Below, one piece after another: positions 55,171-64,000 of a stretch of 64,000 bases of DNA; the first letter of the stretch is position 1; every line of letters starts with the position of its first letter. The notes beneath the pieces were generated by a model that was given only the letters and a program-made list of their open reading frames with translations, did no database searches and was not told the DNA's origin. The stretch lies in contig JANEZZ010000739.1 in the NCBI GenBank assembly GCA_026122225.1, positions 186,001 to 250,000 of the forward strand. Reading direction: 5' to 3'. A program made the translations under genes and the position numbers. The DNA is from Heloderma charlesbogerti. Its lineage: Eukaryota; Chordata; Lepidosauria; Squamata; Helodermatidae.

Positions 55171-58100
55171 GCAGTTTTGCAGGGAGGTTTGCAGCCTGAT
55201 TTTCTGCATGTTCACTTAGAAATGAGTCCTGCATTGTGAGCATGGTACTGCAGACTTAAGAAACTGCCCACCCAATTCTAATCCAATGGATTCCCCTTTT
55301 AGCCCAATCCTATGCACGTTTTGTCATTTGTGTTTTTTCGTTTTGCATGGACTCTAGATTCAGTGGTGAGGGAAAGGCACTTAGTACATGCTTAGAATTT
55401 CTCCATAACTAAGCCTTAGTTTTGGAAACAGACTCCTTGGCTGAATCCTGGTGAAGTCTTGGCACAAATTAAGTTATGTGGAGGAAGAGACGATGAGAGC
55501 TTGCACATAACAAGGAGGAGGTAGAGGAGAGTTTCACAAAAGAAAAACAAGGCATCTGCTTTTTATGAAGAGTTACTGGAGGATGAAAGAATGACGAGGG
55601 ATTGCTGTGTGGAGGGGAACAGAATGGGGAGGGGATGCTGTAAATTCTCAGTGATGAGAGAAAAGCATTATGCATAAGCTCAGGGTTACTCTTTATTTCA
55701 CTGCTAATGAAATGTAAATAAATTCAAGTAATTCGTATATATATATGAGAGACACATTTTATCAGGAATGTGCATTGATTTCAGACAAAGTCTGAAGTCC
55801 AAGCAGTATCAAGCAGACTTTATTTCTCAAAATGACATATTCTGGGTTAGGTTTTTGCAACATTGCAAGAGGAGGAAGAGAATGTGGTTGAGTGACTAAC
55901 AAGTCCACCTTTCAATCCTAGCACACACTTTACTATGGGCTCCAATCACTGTGCTTCAGGGGAAGGCAAGGATGGGACCATGAGATGGCCATTGTTCTGA
56001 CAACATCAAGCTTCAGTATGAAAACACCATAAAATTGATTTAAAACATTATAATTCCCTAGCCCCTGCTCCTAATCTTCTGAAATGTTGCATCTTTCTTG
56101 CCTGGGGACACTTCTATGGTCTGTGCTATTTTATACAAATTCACCTTTAAAAATACACAGGTGTGTGTACAAAAGGAAGTAGAAACAAATCACTTCGCCC
56201 CGCCAAACTGCAGAGCTCCCCTTCCACATGAATGGCTGTACCTACTCTTCTGAAACTTTGATGGTTTCTTACTTATAAACACCTCTAGGATCTCCATAAT
56301 TTTTGGAAAGAAAATGTCCACAAAACCATGAGCAGAAATTCAATAGCCTCTTCTCAGAGAGCATTGGGGGGGGGGGTCCTAAACAATCCCCAAGTTGCTT
56401 CCAGATGGACAACTCCTAGTGCAAGCAATCAAAAGGCATTGTGCAACTATTCTGCCTTGTCCTCCTTAACACATTTTTTGTGGTAAGAAAAAAGACAGAG
56501 GAAGAAGTGGCAAAACGTAGGAAGTTATAAACTGGAGACAATGGCATCTCAATCCGTCATAATATTACATGTTTGGGGCAGGATGACTGCACAATAAAAG
56601 CCTCATCTGGAAGCACCTTCTTTCACCTTTCTTCTCTTTCCATAGAAAATCCATTTCAGGAGGGAAAGAAGGAGGAACTGCATGATGAATGTTGATTGTT
56701 AGCACTAGCAAGCCTCCATCTGGAAGCATCCCTGGTCTTAACTGAATACCAAACTGTGATTCATTTGGCATTTTATTTGCAATATCAGCAGAGCAACATT
56801 GGTTTACAGACAAACAAGCCTTAAAAAGGATGCTCAGGACAGCTCCATGGACCAAATGAAATCTGGAAGAGACAATGGAAGCTTGTAAGTCTCTGGCTGG
56901 CAGCTACTTCTCTTAACAAGGGATGCATTTTGTATTGGGCAAGGACTGATGGACTAGCCAAAGTGGCCCCACTTACTGATGCATTCCTGTGCAAGCAGAG
57001 GCCAAGACAATGTGCTCTTTACTCTGTGTGCACTCTGTGTGCTATGTGAACAGCTAGAGAGTCTTTGTCAAAACGGTCCACTTTTTATACACATGAAATG
57101 ATTACTCCATGACACAAGCTCTTTAAACGTCTTCCTGCCAGTGCAACAGAGGCTTTAGCAAAGTTTCCCCTTTGTTATAGTCTTCAGCTACTCAGTTCCA
57201 CTGGCTTGTGCCTCAAGGGGGAGGATCTTGGAATTAGAAGCCTTTCTGAGAGCCCCGTGGAAACCCTCAGAGGCCAGATTGAGCTCCTGGCCTGCCACTT
57301 GCCAATCATGTTCATTTAGAATTGGAGGGGGAGCAAAAGAACATGGCAGATGCGCAACTGGCAATGTGTTATGCTTCCAAAGGGGGTTCCGAGATTCAAA
57401 TTCAGATCACACACCGGCTCCAGTTCAAGTAGCATGGGATTATTGTTGACCAGAAGGAGAAGCACCATTGTGAAGCAGAGAATCCAAGCATAGGGAGACA
57501 TCATTTGAAAGAGAGAAAAAGCAGCATGCATTATATGTGTATACATAGAGACATGGTCAGAGCATAATATAAAATGCCTATCCCACCACCCCACCCTCCA
57601 TGTGGGTGTACTGATGCCACAACCGAGTTGCTTGCTACCCTGTCATGTCTGTCTGAGTTGGGCCTTGATCAAGCTGTATGCGCACAAAGCAGCCAGAGCA
57701 ACACTCACAGAGCCCTTTTCAAAAAGCAGCAGTTGTGAGCTGCTCAGTAGGAATAAGGAAGCAAGGGGAATAGATCCAGCTGTCCTCAACTCAAACAGCT
57801 GATATATATGATTCCTGCATTTTCAAGAGCACCCCATGGGTGCAAGCCCTGACTGCTAGATGACAGATATCTGATATGCAATACACGTTTCCATGTGTAG
57901 TTTCTATTTGAGCTAAGGATAGGTGAACAGAGGCCTGAAAATTTCATTGCCAAATTTTTATTTATTCTGGAATCTAGGTAGGCCCAGGGAGCAAGAACTG
58001 AGACATATCAGATGGTGGAGCCTGGTTGCAGAGCAAATTCCAAAAGATTTCTGGTTGATATGTGCTGGTGTTGGCACATATGGGCCCTCCCCTTTGGTTC

Positions 58101-58966
58101 ATTTAATTTATATGAAGAAACTATATGATATTATTGCAAGTCTGTTGTAGTGCTTCCATTCCTTTGTTCCATCGTTTTTCAGACTTAATTTGTGGTGATT
58201 TGTTGTTCTTAAAACACGGTTGCAGTAGTAACCTGTCCAATGTGGACTGGCGAAGAGCTCTTCAGGTTTTTCAGGGCTACTGTCTCTTGAATTAACAACT
58301 CCCTCCTTCCCACTTTTAAAACAAAGTAGTTTCCACCCCATTTGTTCACATTCCTGAACTGGCCCTGAATTAGTCAGTTCCTGTTCCCTGCATTGGAGAG
58401 GGCTTTAATCACTAGTTTCTTCTTTGTAACCAGAAAACATGGTCATTACTGTATTGTATTTTTATTATCAACATTTCAAAATAAAAAGAAATAAACTTAG
58501 TATCAATTTTTTTCTAACTGCAAAGAGGAAGCCAATAGTTAAAGCCCCATACCTTTGCCAGGGAACAAGAACTGACCAATTCAGGGCCTGTTCAGTAATG
58601 CTGTAGACTTACAAAGAAAGCAATCATAGAAGCAGATGATGTTTTAAATGAAAGGGGCAAGAAAGAAGCTACCATGTGAGGGATAGTTTCACAGAGAAGC
58701 TGAACCTTTGCTGAATGGGACTTTTGCCCAAGTAAACCTGTAGAGTGACTCTGCCCATTAGAATGGGAATTCCTGTAGTTTTATGGGGAGAAGAACACTA
58801 CATTCAATGCCAAATGGATCCAACTTTTTAATTCCACTTATAGCCGATTGTGGGAAGGCATTGTCTCTGCAGCACTAAAGGGCACTAACATAGAAACAAC
58901 CCATGTCTTTTCTAACTCAGTACAGTACGTTCTCAGTACAGAACGTGTCTGATTTATACAATGCAT
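55171..58966. other. Intergenic; weak signal-peptide-like frame at 57415-57501
   Basis: No repeat family or exon was firmly recognised. On the minus strand 57501-57415 reads MSPYAWILCFTMVLLLLV and continues to a GTGTGT donor. It could be a leader exon, but it ends in phase 0, which does not join the Ig exon at 47.4 kb. Confidence 0.3.
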
Positions 58967-58986
58967 CTAGAATATTATGTACTCAC

Positions 58987-59104
58987 CAGTTCTTCTGCCT
59001 TTACTGCAGGATGGGTCATGATTACCTGAACATGGGATAAGCATTGACAATATCAGGACAAGTTGTTTCACCAATGGGCGAAGAACAGCACAAGGGTAAA
59101 GCAT
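58987..59104 (-). pseudogene. Leader-like exon, unit D of receptor array
   Basis: From a Met at 59104 the minus strand reads MLYPCAVLRPLVKQLVLILS, MLIPCSGNHD and a basic Cys-containing tail, ending phase 1 at a GTGAGT donor (58986-58981). The C-(P/S)-G-N-(H/P)-D motif and donor are shared with units B and C. It lies upstream, in transcription order, of the Ig exon and joins it in frame (ACT G|GC GAA). It has no visible lesion, so it may be a real first exon. Confidence 0.5.
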
Positions 59105-59144
59105 TCCACAAACAGCCTGTCTCTCAACAGATGAGCTTTCAGTA

Positions 59145-59700
59145 TAAGTTATATTAAATGGAAACATCCAGTAGGACTTGTATGCAGACATTCAGAGAAT
59201 CTGTTTGTTAAAGCACAAGGCTAAGCATGTTCACTCAAAAGTAAGTCCCTCTGAGTTCTATTAAGAGAGCAATCCTATCGTCCCTGGGCGAGTGTCCCAG
59301 GAATCGCAGGATGGCTCAGAAAGGGGAGTCAGAGATCTAACCCCTGACCCTCCCCTTCACAGCCAGCATGGAGATAAGTGTGCCCCCTGCCTCTCCAAGC
59401 TCAGAAAAGCAACTTCAGAGGAGGAGGAAAGGGGGGATTCCGGTGTGAGGGAATGGGAGGAGACCAGAGAGGCCAGGATATGAGTTATCCAGACCTCCTC
59501 CAGCTTCTTTCCCTCCCACTCCAAAGCAGCCTCACTAGAGGGCTGAAAAGCACATCTTGTAAAAATCAGGAAAGATGGAGGACGGGGAGTCGAAGATCCC
59601 CTCCACCTCTATTCCCACCCTGCCAGCTACAGCCCAGCAGGGCATAGGAAATTCAGAAGACTCCGAGTTTGAGAGCTTCCAAGCGGCTAGGGTACAATCG
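59145..59700 (+). repeat. Segmental duplicate of 42641-43085
   Basis: It is colinear with 42641-43085 and likewise adjoins a leader-like exon. It ends in a Harbinger-like terminus (GGGTACAATCGATAGAATTGCACCCTAAC). Confidence 0.85.
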
Positions 59701-60109
59701 ATAGAATTGCACCCTAACTGTGGTTAAGAGTGCAGTTGTGCAGCACAGTCCTATGCAGGTTTACTGAGAAGTTTACTGAGCGCATAAGACTACAAGGGCC
59801 AGAGATGATTTTCGAGCATACACTTCTTCTGAGGCCAGTTCCCTCCCACATGCACGTACACACGTGCACCATGATCCACTCCACACAAGTTCACCCTTGT
59901 CTGTTGAAATCTCAAAACCAGGAAACAATTTCATGCTACCCTATAGCACACATCACGATACCCACATCACAAAAGTACCATGTGTGTTTAATTCATACAG
60001 CTGCGCATAAAACACAGATAATGGCATCTTCCATAAAGATCTACTGAGGCACTGTCTTCAGGCAAATACAAGCTAGCATTCTACACGACAACACACGAAG
60101 GAGAGGCAT

Positions 60110-60597
60110 TGTCAAGCAGGATGAATGGCTGAACATCAGAGGAAACTTCCTATTATTTATTTGTTTGTTTATTACATTTATATCCCGCCATTTTTCCTCT
60201 TTAAGAAACCCAAGGCAGCGTACATAATCCTCCTCCTCTCCATTTTATCTTCACAACAACAACCCTGTGAGGTAGGTTGGGCTGAGAGTCTGTGACTGGC
60301 CCAAAGTCACCCAGTGAGCTTCCATGGCCGAGTGGGGACTAGAACCCAGATCTTCCAGCTCCCAGTCCAACACTCTAGCCACTACACCACACTGGCTCTC
60401 TGACTGTTAGAGCAATACGACAATGAACCAATTATTACCTAGGGAGGTAGTGGGCTCTCCCACACTGGAGGCATTCAAGATGAGGCTGGACAGCCATCTG
60501 TCAGGGATGCTCTGACTTGGATTCCTGCATTGAGCAGGGGGTTGGACTTAATGGTCTTGTAGGCCCCTTCCAACCCTACTATTCTATGATTCTAGGG
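60110..60597 (+). mobile_element. CR1 LINE 3' UTR, interrupted by a SINE
   Basis: GGCTGAACATCAGAGGAAACTTCCT continues after the SINE as CTGACTGTTAGAGCAATACGAC, GGGCTCTCCCACACTGGAGG, GACTTAATGGTCTTGTAGG and ends ATTCTATGATTCTA. It matches 13610-13843 closely. Confidence 0.92.
60150..60402 (-). mobile_element. Sauria-type tRNA SINE
   Basis: The tail (ATTTATTTGTTTG) and TTTATATCCCGCC, through CACAACAACAACCCTGTGAGG, to the head CACTCTAGCCACTACACCACACTGGC. It sits inside the CR1 tail and is therefore younger than it. Confidence 0.92.
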
Positions 60598-60679
60598 TGT
60601 ACAACATTATGCATTGACAACATTTCTGATAAGAGCCACTCATGGGTCGAGAAATTTTCATTCACTCCCAAGTTGGGGG

Positions 60680-61120
60680 TGTTGCAGAACACAGAGTCAC
60701 AGAGACCACGGAGTGAAGGAAAAAGAGATTCTTTATTTAACGCGCGGGCTTAAGGCTGGAATCATTTCCAAAGAGCCAGAAGCCCCGAAATACATCAGCA
60801 CATTGGTTTTATAGACATTGTGACACATATGAAACGGCTCCTCCTCCCCCTCCCGCGTGGGGTTGCAGTCCTCAACATTTCTTCTTTTAGCACCATTGTT
60901 TATAATACAAGAACTGGGTTATAGGGTAGCCATGATAAGGAGAGAACAGAAGAGAACAGCAGAGAACAAGATATACAATTGTATGACCTTTGACAAGATA
61001 AGGAATTCCTGTGTCTCGTCAGCTTACAACAATATATTCAAGGGAGAAAGAGCTCAGCAAGAACATGAAGCATGAGACTGCATGAGGCTACTTAGTCTGA
61101 GCCCCGATATGGCTGCTACA
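60680..61120 (-). repeat. ERV 3' LTR
   Basis: It is bounded by TGTAGCAGCC at its start (61120) and GCAACA at its end (60680). In minus orientation TATAAAA is at 60813-60807 and AATAAA at 60737-60732. It is preceded by a purine run, AAGGGGGAA, at 61129-61121, the expected polypurine tract. Length 441 bp. Confidence 0.85.
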
Positions 61121-61385
61121 TTCCCCCTTAAATGCATAATTTCATTACAATTATAGCATTTCTGATAACTATACAAAGCTTTTTGTGACATACATATTAC
61201 TTAGCCTCTTGTTGGGCTATTAGAGCGTAGAGGGCAGCAGTTTTACTAGCTGAGACATAAAACAGATTGGTTAAACAGCGCATAAGACAAGGAACGCAGA
61301 GACATAACAGTATCTCTATGAACAACACTGGTAGAATTAGGATGAACAATGCTTTCAAGCCAGCTAAGATTTGGAAGCCAAGGGG

Positions 61386-61742
61386 TTAACTAATTGAGCT
61401 AATTGTTTTGTTAGCTACTATATTGTGCAGCTTGTTGATCTGTTCATCTACAGCATTGCCATTATCAGTTAAGTTAAAGCAACAGAGCTTTTGGTGTGTC
61501 TCACAACTTAAATGATGAAGAAGGAAGAGGTAATCTATACCAGCTCTATTTTCTAGAACTGCACCTCTTAGATCACGCAACTCTTTATTTAACAATGACA
61601 ATGCTCGTGAGGTGGCATTTATGCTTTTGGCTAAGCTGCAAGCTAACCAGTTGATCTTCAGACCATCAGCCAAGGCTAAACCTGGAACCTCAACCAGTGA
61701 CATTGTTAAGGCCAATTTTTCTGAGTCAGAATATAACTGCAC
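61386..61742 (-). pseudogene. ERV env transmembrane subunit fragment
   Basis: The frame has a heptad-like helix, the immunosuppressive-type segment (LENRAGIDYLFLL) and a CX6CC motif, typical of gamma-type Env in which the two subunits are covalently linked. The fusion peptide side and the membrane anchor are not in one open frame with it. It is a fossil fragment, described only. Confidence 0.85.
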
Positions 61743-61915
61743 ATGACTATTACAATTTTTAGTTAGTTGGAGTGCTCGAGGCTACCGTCGACGGATTTTT
61801 TCGGGCCACAGGGGAAGAATTGGCACCAGTTCAATTGGCGGCTGAGGCAACATGGGTGGTTATTAGATAAGTTGGCAAGAATGAATGACTAAGTGCGGGA
61901 ACTACATGTCTAAAA

Positions 61916-62255
61916 CTATCCATGAGGCAAAAGTATGTGGGCATCATTAAAAGATATGTTTTGAATTTTATTACAGTGGAAGGGGGCCAGGGATAGCTTT
62001 ATATTTTCTGGAAAAATTTTGACAATTAAGCATTCATGCACACGTAGTATTTGTTTCAGCAACGATGGGGGTGCGTAGAGTGAACTCTGTAGGGGGTAGG
62101 ATCTTTGCAACCACGCCCCAATTAGCATTTTGGGAATAAGTTAAACTTACACCATAAACTTTTAACATGGTATCTTTTTGAATTTTCCCAGGATGTCTAC
62201 AGACAGGTATTAGGCAAGAGCTAATAAGCCTGTTTGCAGGTATACCTCTTGGCAA
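61916..62255 (-). pseudogene. ERV env surface-region fragments
   Basis: Two overlapping frames (62255-62034 and 62128-61916) cover sequence between the integrase remnant and the transmembrane fragment, with spaced Cys and N-glycosylation motifs. The frame switches once. Assignment rests on position and general features. Confidence 0.6.
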
Positions 62256-62424
62256 ACAAAAATGTTTTATTCTCGTGATGTTAGCCAGGTGGAGCCAGTA
62301 ATTATCAGCAAATCACTGGGACAAACTTCTCCTTCCAGGCGCAGACCCCCCTTTTTGCACCTTATTAAGGAAACACAATGCAACACTACTAACACTACAA
62401 CACGCATGTTTGATCTTCTTTGGG

Positions 62425-62565
62425 ATCTGACCGTACGCCGGGCAGCTATTCACCTGGCAAGCTGCAGTAAGGTCTAGTCCCCTTCTTCAATTTTCCAGTT
62501 GCAGGTCTGACCGTACGCAGGGGGACAGTTTCCCGGTGTGTCCACAGTAAGGTCTAGCCTGAGTC
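62425..62565. repeat. Tandem duplication in ERV pol-env junction
   Basis: TCTGACCGTACGC and CAGTAAGGTCTAG each occur twice, about 80 bp apart (near 62427 and 62506, and 62467 and 62546). It is a local direct duplication of about 79 bp. Confidence 0.8.
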
Positions 62566-62639
62566 TTCTTACTGCTTTTTCAGAATGATTTTTAAAGGAT
62601 TTTCAGGATTTCTGTTTACAGTCTACTCTCCCCCTCTTG

Positions 62640-62775
62640 CTCTCTTGACTCGTGTCTAATGTATCCAGGGTTTAACTCCAGCTGCTTTCATAGCTGCGGG
62701 GGTGGAAAGTATGACAGTTCTCAGTCCTCTCCATCTGGGAGTCAAAGGGTTATTTTTCCCTCTTTAACTCATACT
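62640..62775 (-). pseudogene. ERV integrase C-terminal fragment
   Basis: The minus strand near 62741-62640 reads PRWRGLRTVILSTPAAMKA and then VKPWIH, followed by a stop and RVKRA. This is the end of gammaretroviral integrase (WKGPxxVLL, KVxGxxxWIH). Stops lie before and inside it. Confidence 0.75.
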
Positions 62776-62899
62776 TTAACTCTTGGTTGGAAAGGATGAA
62801 CTTCTGTGATGGGAATTGGGGGCTTATTTTTTAAGACAAAGCGACGCTGGGCTTGAAGAACTTTGCTCAGTGTTTGGACTTCTTGTTTAAGGCTAACGT

Positions 62900-62975
62900 T
62901 TGCTTGCTTTTGATGCCGCTCCAGTGTCAATTATGAAGTCAATGTCACGGCCCCTCACAGTCAATGTCATGGCCC
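62900..62975 (-). pseudogene. ERV protease active-site fragment
   Basis: DFIIDTGAA is encoded, with DTGA at 62928-62917. It is the retropepsin catalytic triad in the usual setting of hydrophobic residues before DTG. A 22-bp near-duplicate (GTCAATGTCACGGCCCC and GTCAATGTCATGGCCCC) lies just upstream in coding order. Confidence 0.7.
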
Positions 62976-63104
62976 CTCTCAAGCTGTCTCTCTCTTCGCC
63001 CATTCTGGCCCCTTTGGTTTTCTCTTTTGTGTATTTGATTTATTTTATTTGGGCATTCATGCCACTAATGTCTATCTTGTCTACACTGGGCACACTGGTT
63101 CTTT

Positions 63105-63367
63105 TTAAAGAATCTTTTGCCTCTGCCGGGTCTTCTTTTCTTCTTTCGTCCACGTCTTCTTGGGCCTCTGGGTCGAGGGGGGTGTACTGGCGATAGGCAT
63201 CTGAAAGACGCTCCAAGTACGCTCTGGGGCCTCGGTGGCACCTTGCAGCACTTTAGACACTTTGGTCATATTAATTGACTTCTTCATACCTGCTTTCACG
63301 GCTTCTAACAGCAGGGTTTGATACTGGGTGAGGCGCTCTAGCCCCACTTGTGTTTTGGGATTCCAGC
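63105..63367 (-). pseudogene. ERV gag capsid fragment
   Basis: It reads WNPKTQVGLERLTQYQ, LLEAVKAGMKK and KVLQGATEAPER, the capsid C-terminal motif (LQGxxExP) of gammaretroviruses. After that the frame shifts, and a charged stretch (KTWTKEEKKTRQRQK) follows. The upstream half of gag is missing. Confidence 0.78.
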
Positions 63368-63368
63368 A

Positions 63369-63590
63369 GGGGGGGTTTACTTACAAGGAGACTTTATTGG
63401 GTAACTTACAGCACACAGGCATACTTAATGGTTGGATCAGACAGCTTCTCTGAACCACGAACTATTGGGCTAAATGGGTTTTATACCATACATGTTACCC
63501 ATGAGGCAACACAACACTAGCAAGCATTGTCAGCATAGGCTAGAAGTGTTTGGTTCTCAGGCACAGCTTCCTGTAAACAACTTTGCTTCC
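63369..63590 (-). repeat. LTR-like segment upstream of gag fragment
   Basis: In minus orientation TATAAAA is at 63485-63479 and AATAAA at 63398-63393, with the spacing of a retroviral promoter and R region. It differs from the LTR at 60680-61120, and gag sequence begins within 30 bp without a leader, so it may be a separate LTR joined by deletion. Confidence 0.45.
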
Positions 63591-63599
63591 CAAAGTGCT

Positions 63600-64000
63600 T
63601 GATAACACTTTTATTTATTAGTATGGGAAGACAAATTTTTTCTCTTTTTTTTGCTTTCTTTTTCTTTGCTGATCTGCCTGTATTGCAGATCATGTTTCAA
63701 ACTTTTTATATAAACCTTTCTGCTCTATGCACCAGCCTTGTCTCTTTATTTGTCTTTTTTAAGTTAAACTCACTTACTTAAACCTTTCTGCCTTACACTA
63801 GCCCCAATGACACACATTTGGGATAGGCTCTTCTTCTCCTTTTAGTTACATTTTCTTCATTTTAAAGAACTATTACATTATTGTGGCTACTTTACCCCAG
63901 GTAATAAGCTCCAGGCACAATCAGCTGCTTTTAATTTACCCTGGGGGCAACTATGGCCACGCTTCTTTTCTACTTGCCTTTGTCTTTTCTCCTTGTTATC
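63600..64000. other. A/T-rich end of window, nothing recognised
   Basis: Pyrimidine-rich tracts and short ORFs. It may belong to the LTR or retroviral region, but no protein motif is readable on either strand. Confidence 0.3.

Larger units (their letters stand above)
60680..63600 (-). mobile_element. Endogenous retrovirus, gammaretrovirus-like, heavily deleted
   Basis: In minus-strand order there are: a possible upstream LTR (63369-63590), a gag fragment, the protease active site, the integrase C-terminus, env pieces, a polypurine tract and an LTR. Reverse transcriptase, RNase H and most of integrase are absent, because only about 140 bases lie between the protease and integrase remnants. 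All frames carry stops or shifts. No primer-binding site was recognised. It is an old copy without coding ability. Confidence 0.82.

Noticed and set aside
57415..57501. Leader exon for the minus-strand Ig receptor
   Set aside because: The hydrophobic start is plausible, but the exon would end in phase 0 and cannot join the phase-1 Ig exon. It also lacks the motif shared by the other leader-like exons.

Overview
This is vertebrate genomic DNA, most likely from a squamate reptile (a lizard-type genome). The call rests on the repeats: BovB/RTE LINEs with CAACAA-type tails, CR1 LINEs ending in ATTCTATGATTC units, L2- and L1-type LINEs, a tRNA-derived SINE whose 3' end reads as the Sauria-type tail, hAT- and Harbinger-like MITEs, and a decayed gammaretrovirus-like provirus. 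Genes have vertebrate GT-AG exon structure. There are no bacterial-style genes or operons, and nearly every long ORF is a retroelement remnant or a chance frame.

Layout. Positions 1-18235 are almost all transposons. The core is a five-level nest that can be read from its junctions: an L1 (minus) is split at 6999/16671 by a hAT-like element with an exact 8-bp target duplication; that element is split by a BovB LINE (minus) with a 10-bp duplication; the BovB is split inside its RT by a CR1 (plus); and the CR1 is split by a nearly complete L2 (minus). From 18278 to 36755 on the plus strand lies a butyrophilin-like gene: V-set exon, C-type Ig exon, transmembrane exon, a short coiled-coil exon, three 27-nt exons and a PRY-SPRY (B30.2) exon. 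All internal junctions fall in phase 1 and are mutually consistent. It is a pseudogene in this assembly, with two in-frame stops, two frameshifts and an L2 insertion in the SPRY exon. Its introns hold SINEs, RTE fragments, a hAT-like element and a 1.7-kb tandem duplication.

From about 42 to 59 kb the minus strand carries remnants of an immune-type Ig receptor locus: one clean 297-nt Ig-domain exon (47098-47394) and four related signal-peptide-like exons at 42.45, 43.3, 44.0 and 59.0 kb. Segmental duplication links 42.6-43.1 kb with 59.1-59.7 kb, and 43.5-43.8 kb with 45.8-46.0 kb. This block also has a long inverted-repeat element carrying a 5S-rRNA/CR1 chimeric SINE in one arm only, and a hAT-like MITE with a perfect 8-bp duplication.

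From 60.68 to about 63.6 kb there is a deleted, minus-strand endogenous retrovirus: a gag fragment, the protease active site, the integrase C-terminus, env surface and transmembrane pieces, a polypurine tract and a 441-bp LTR. Most of pol is gone and the frames are broken. All identifications come from reading the sequence. No database search was run, and family names for the older repeats are best guesses.
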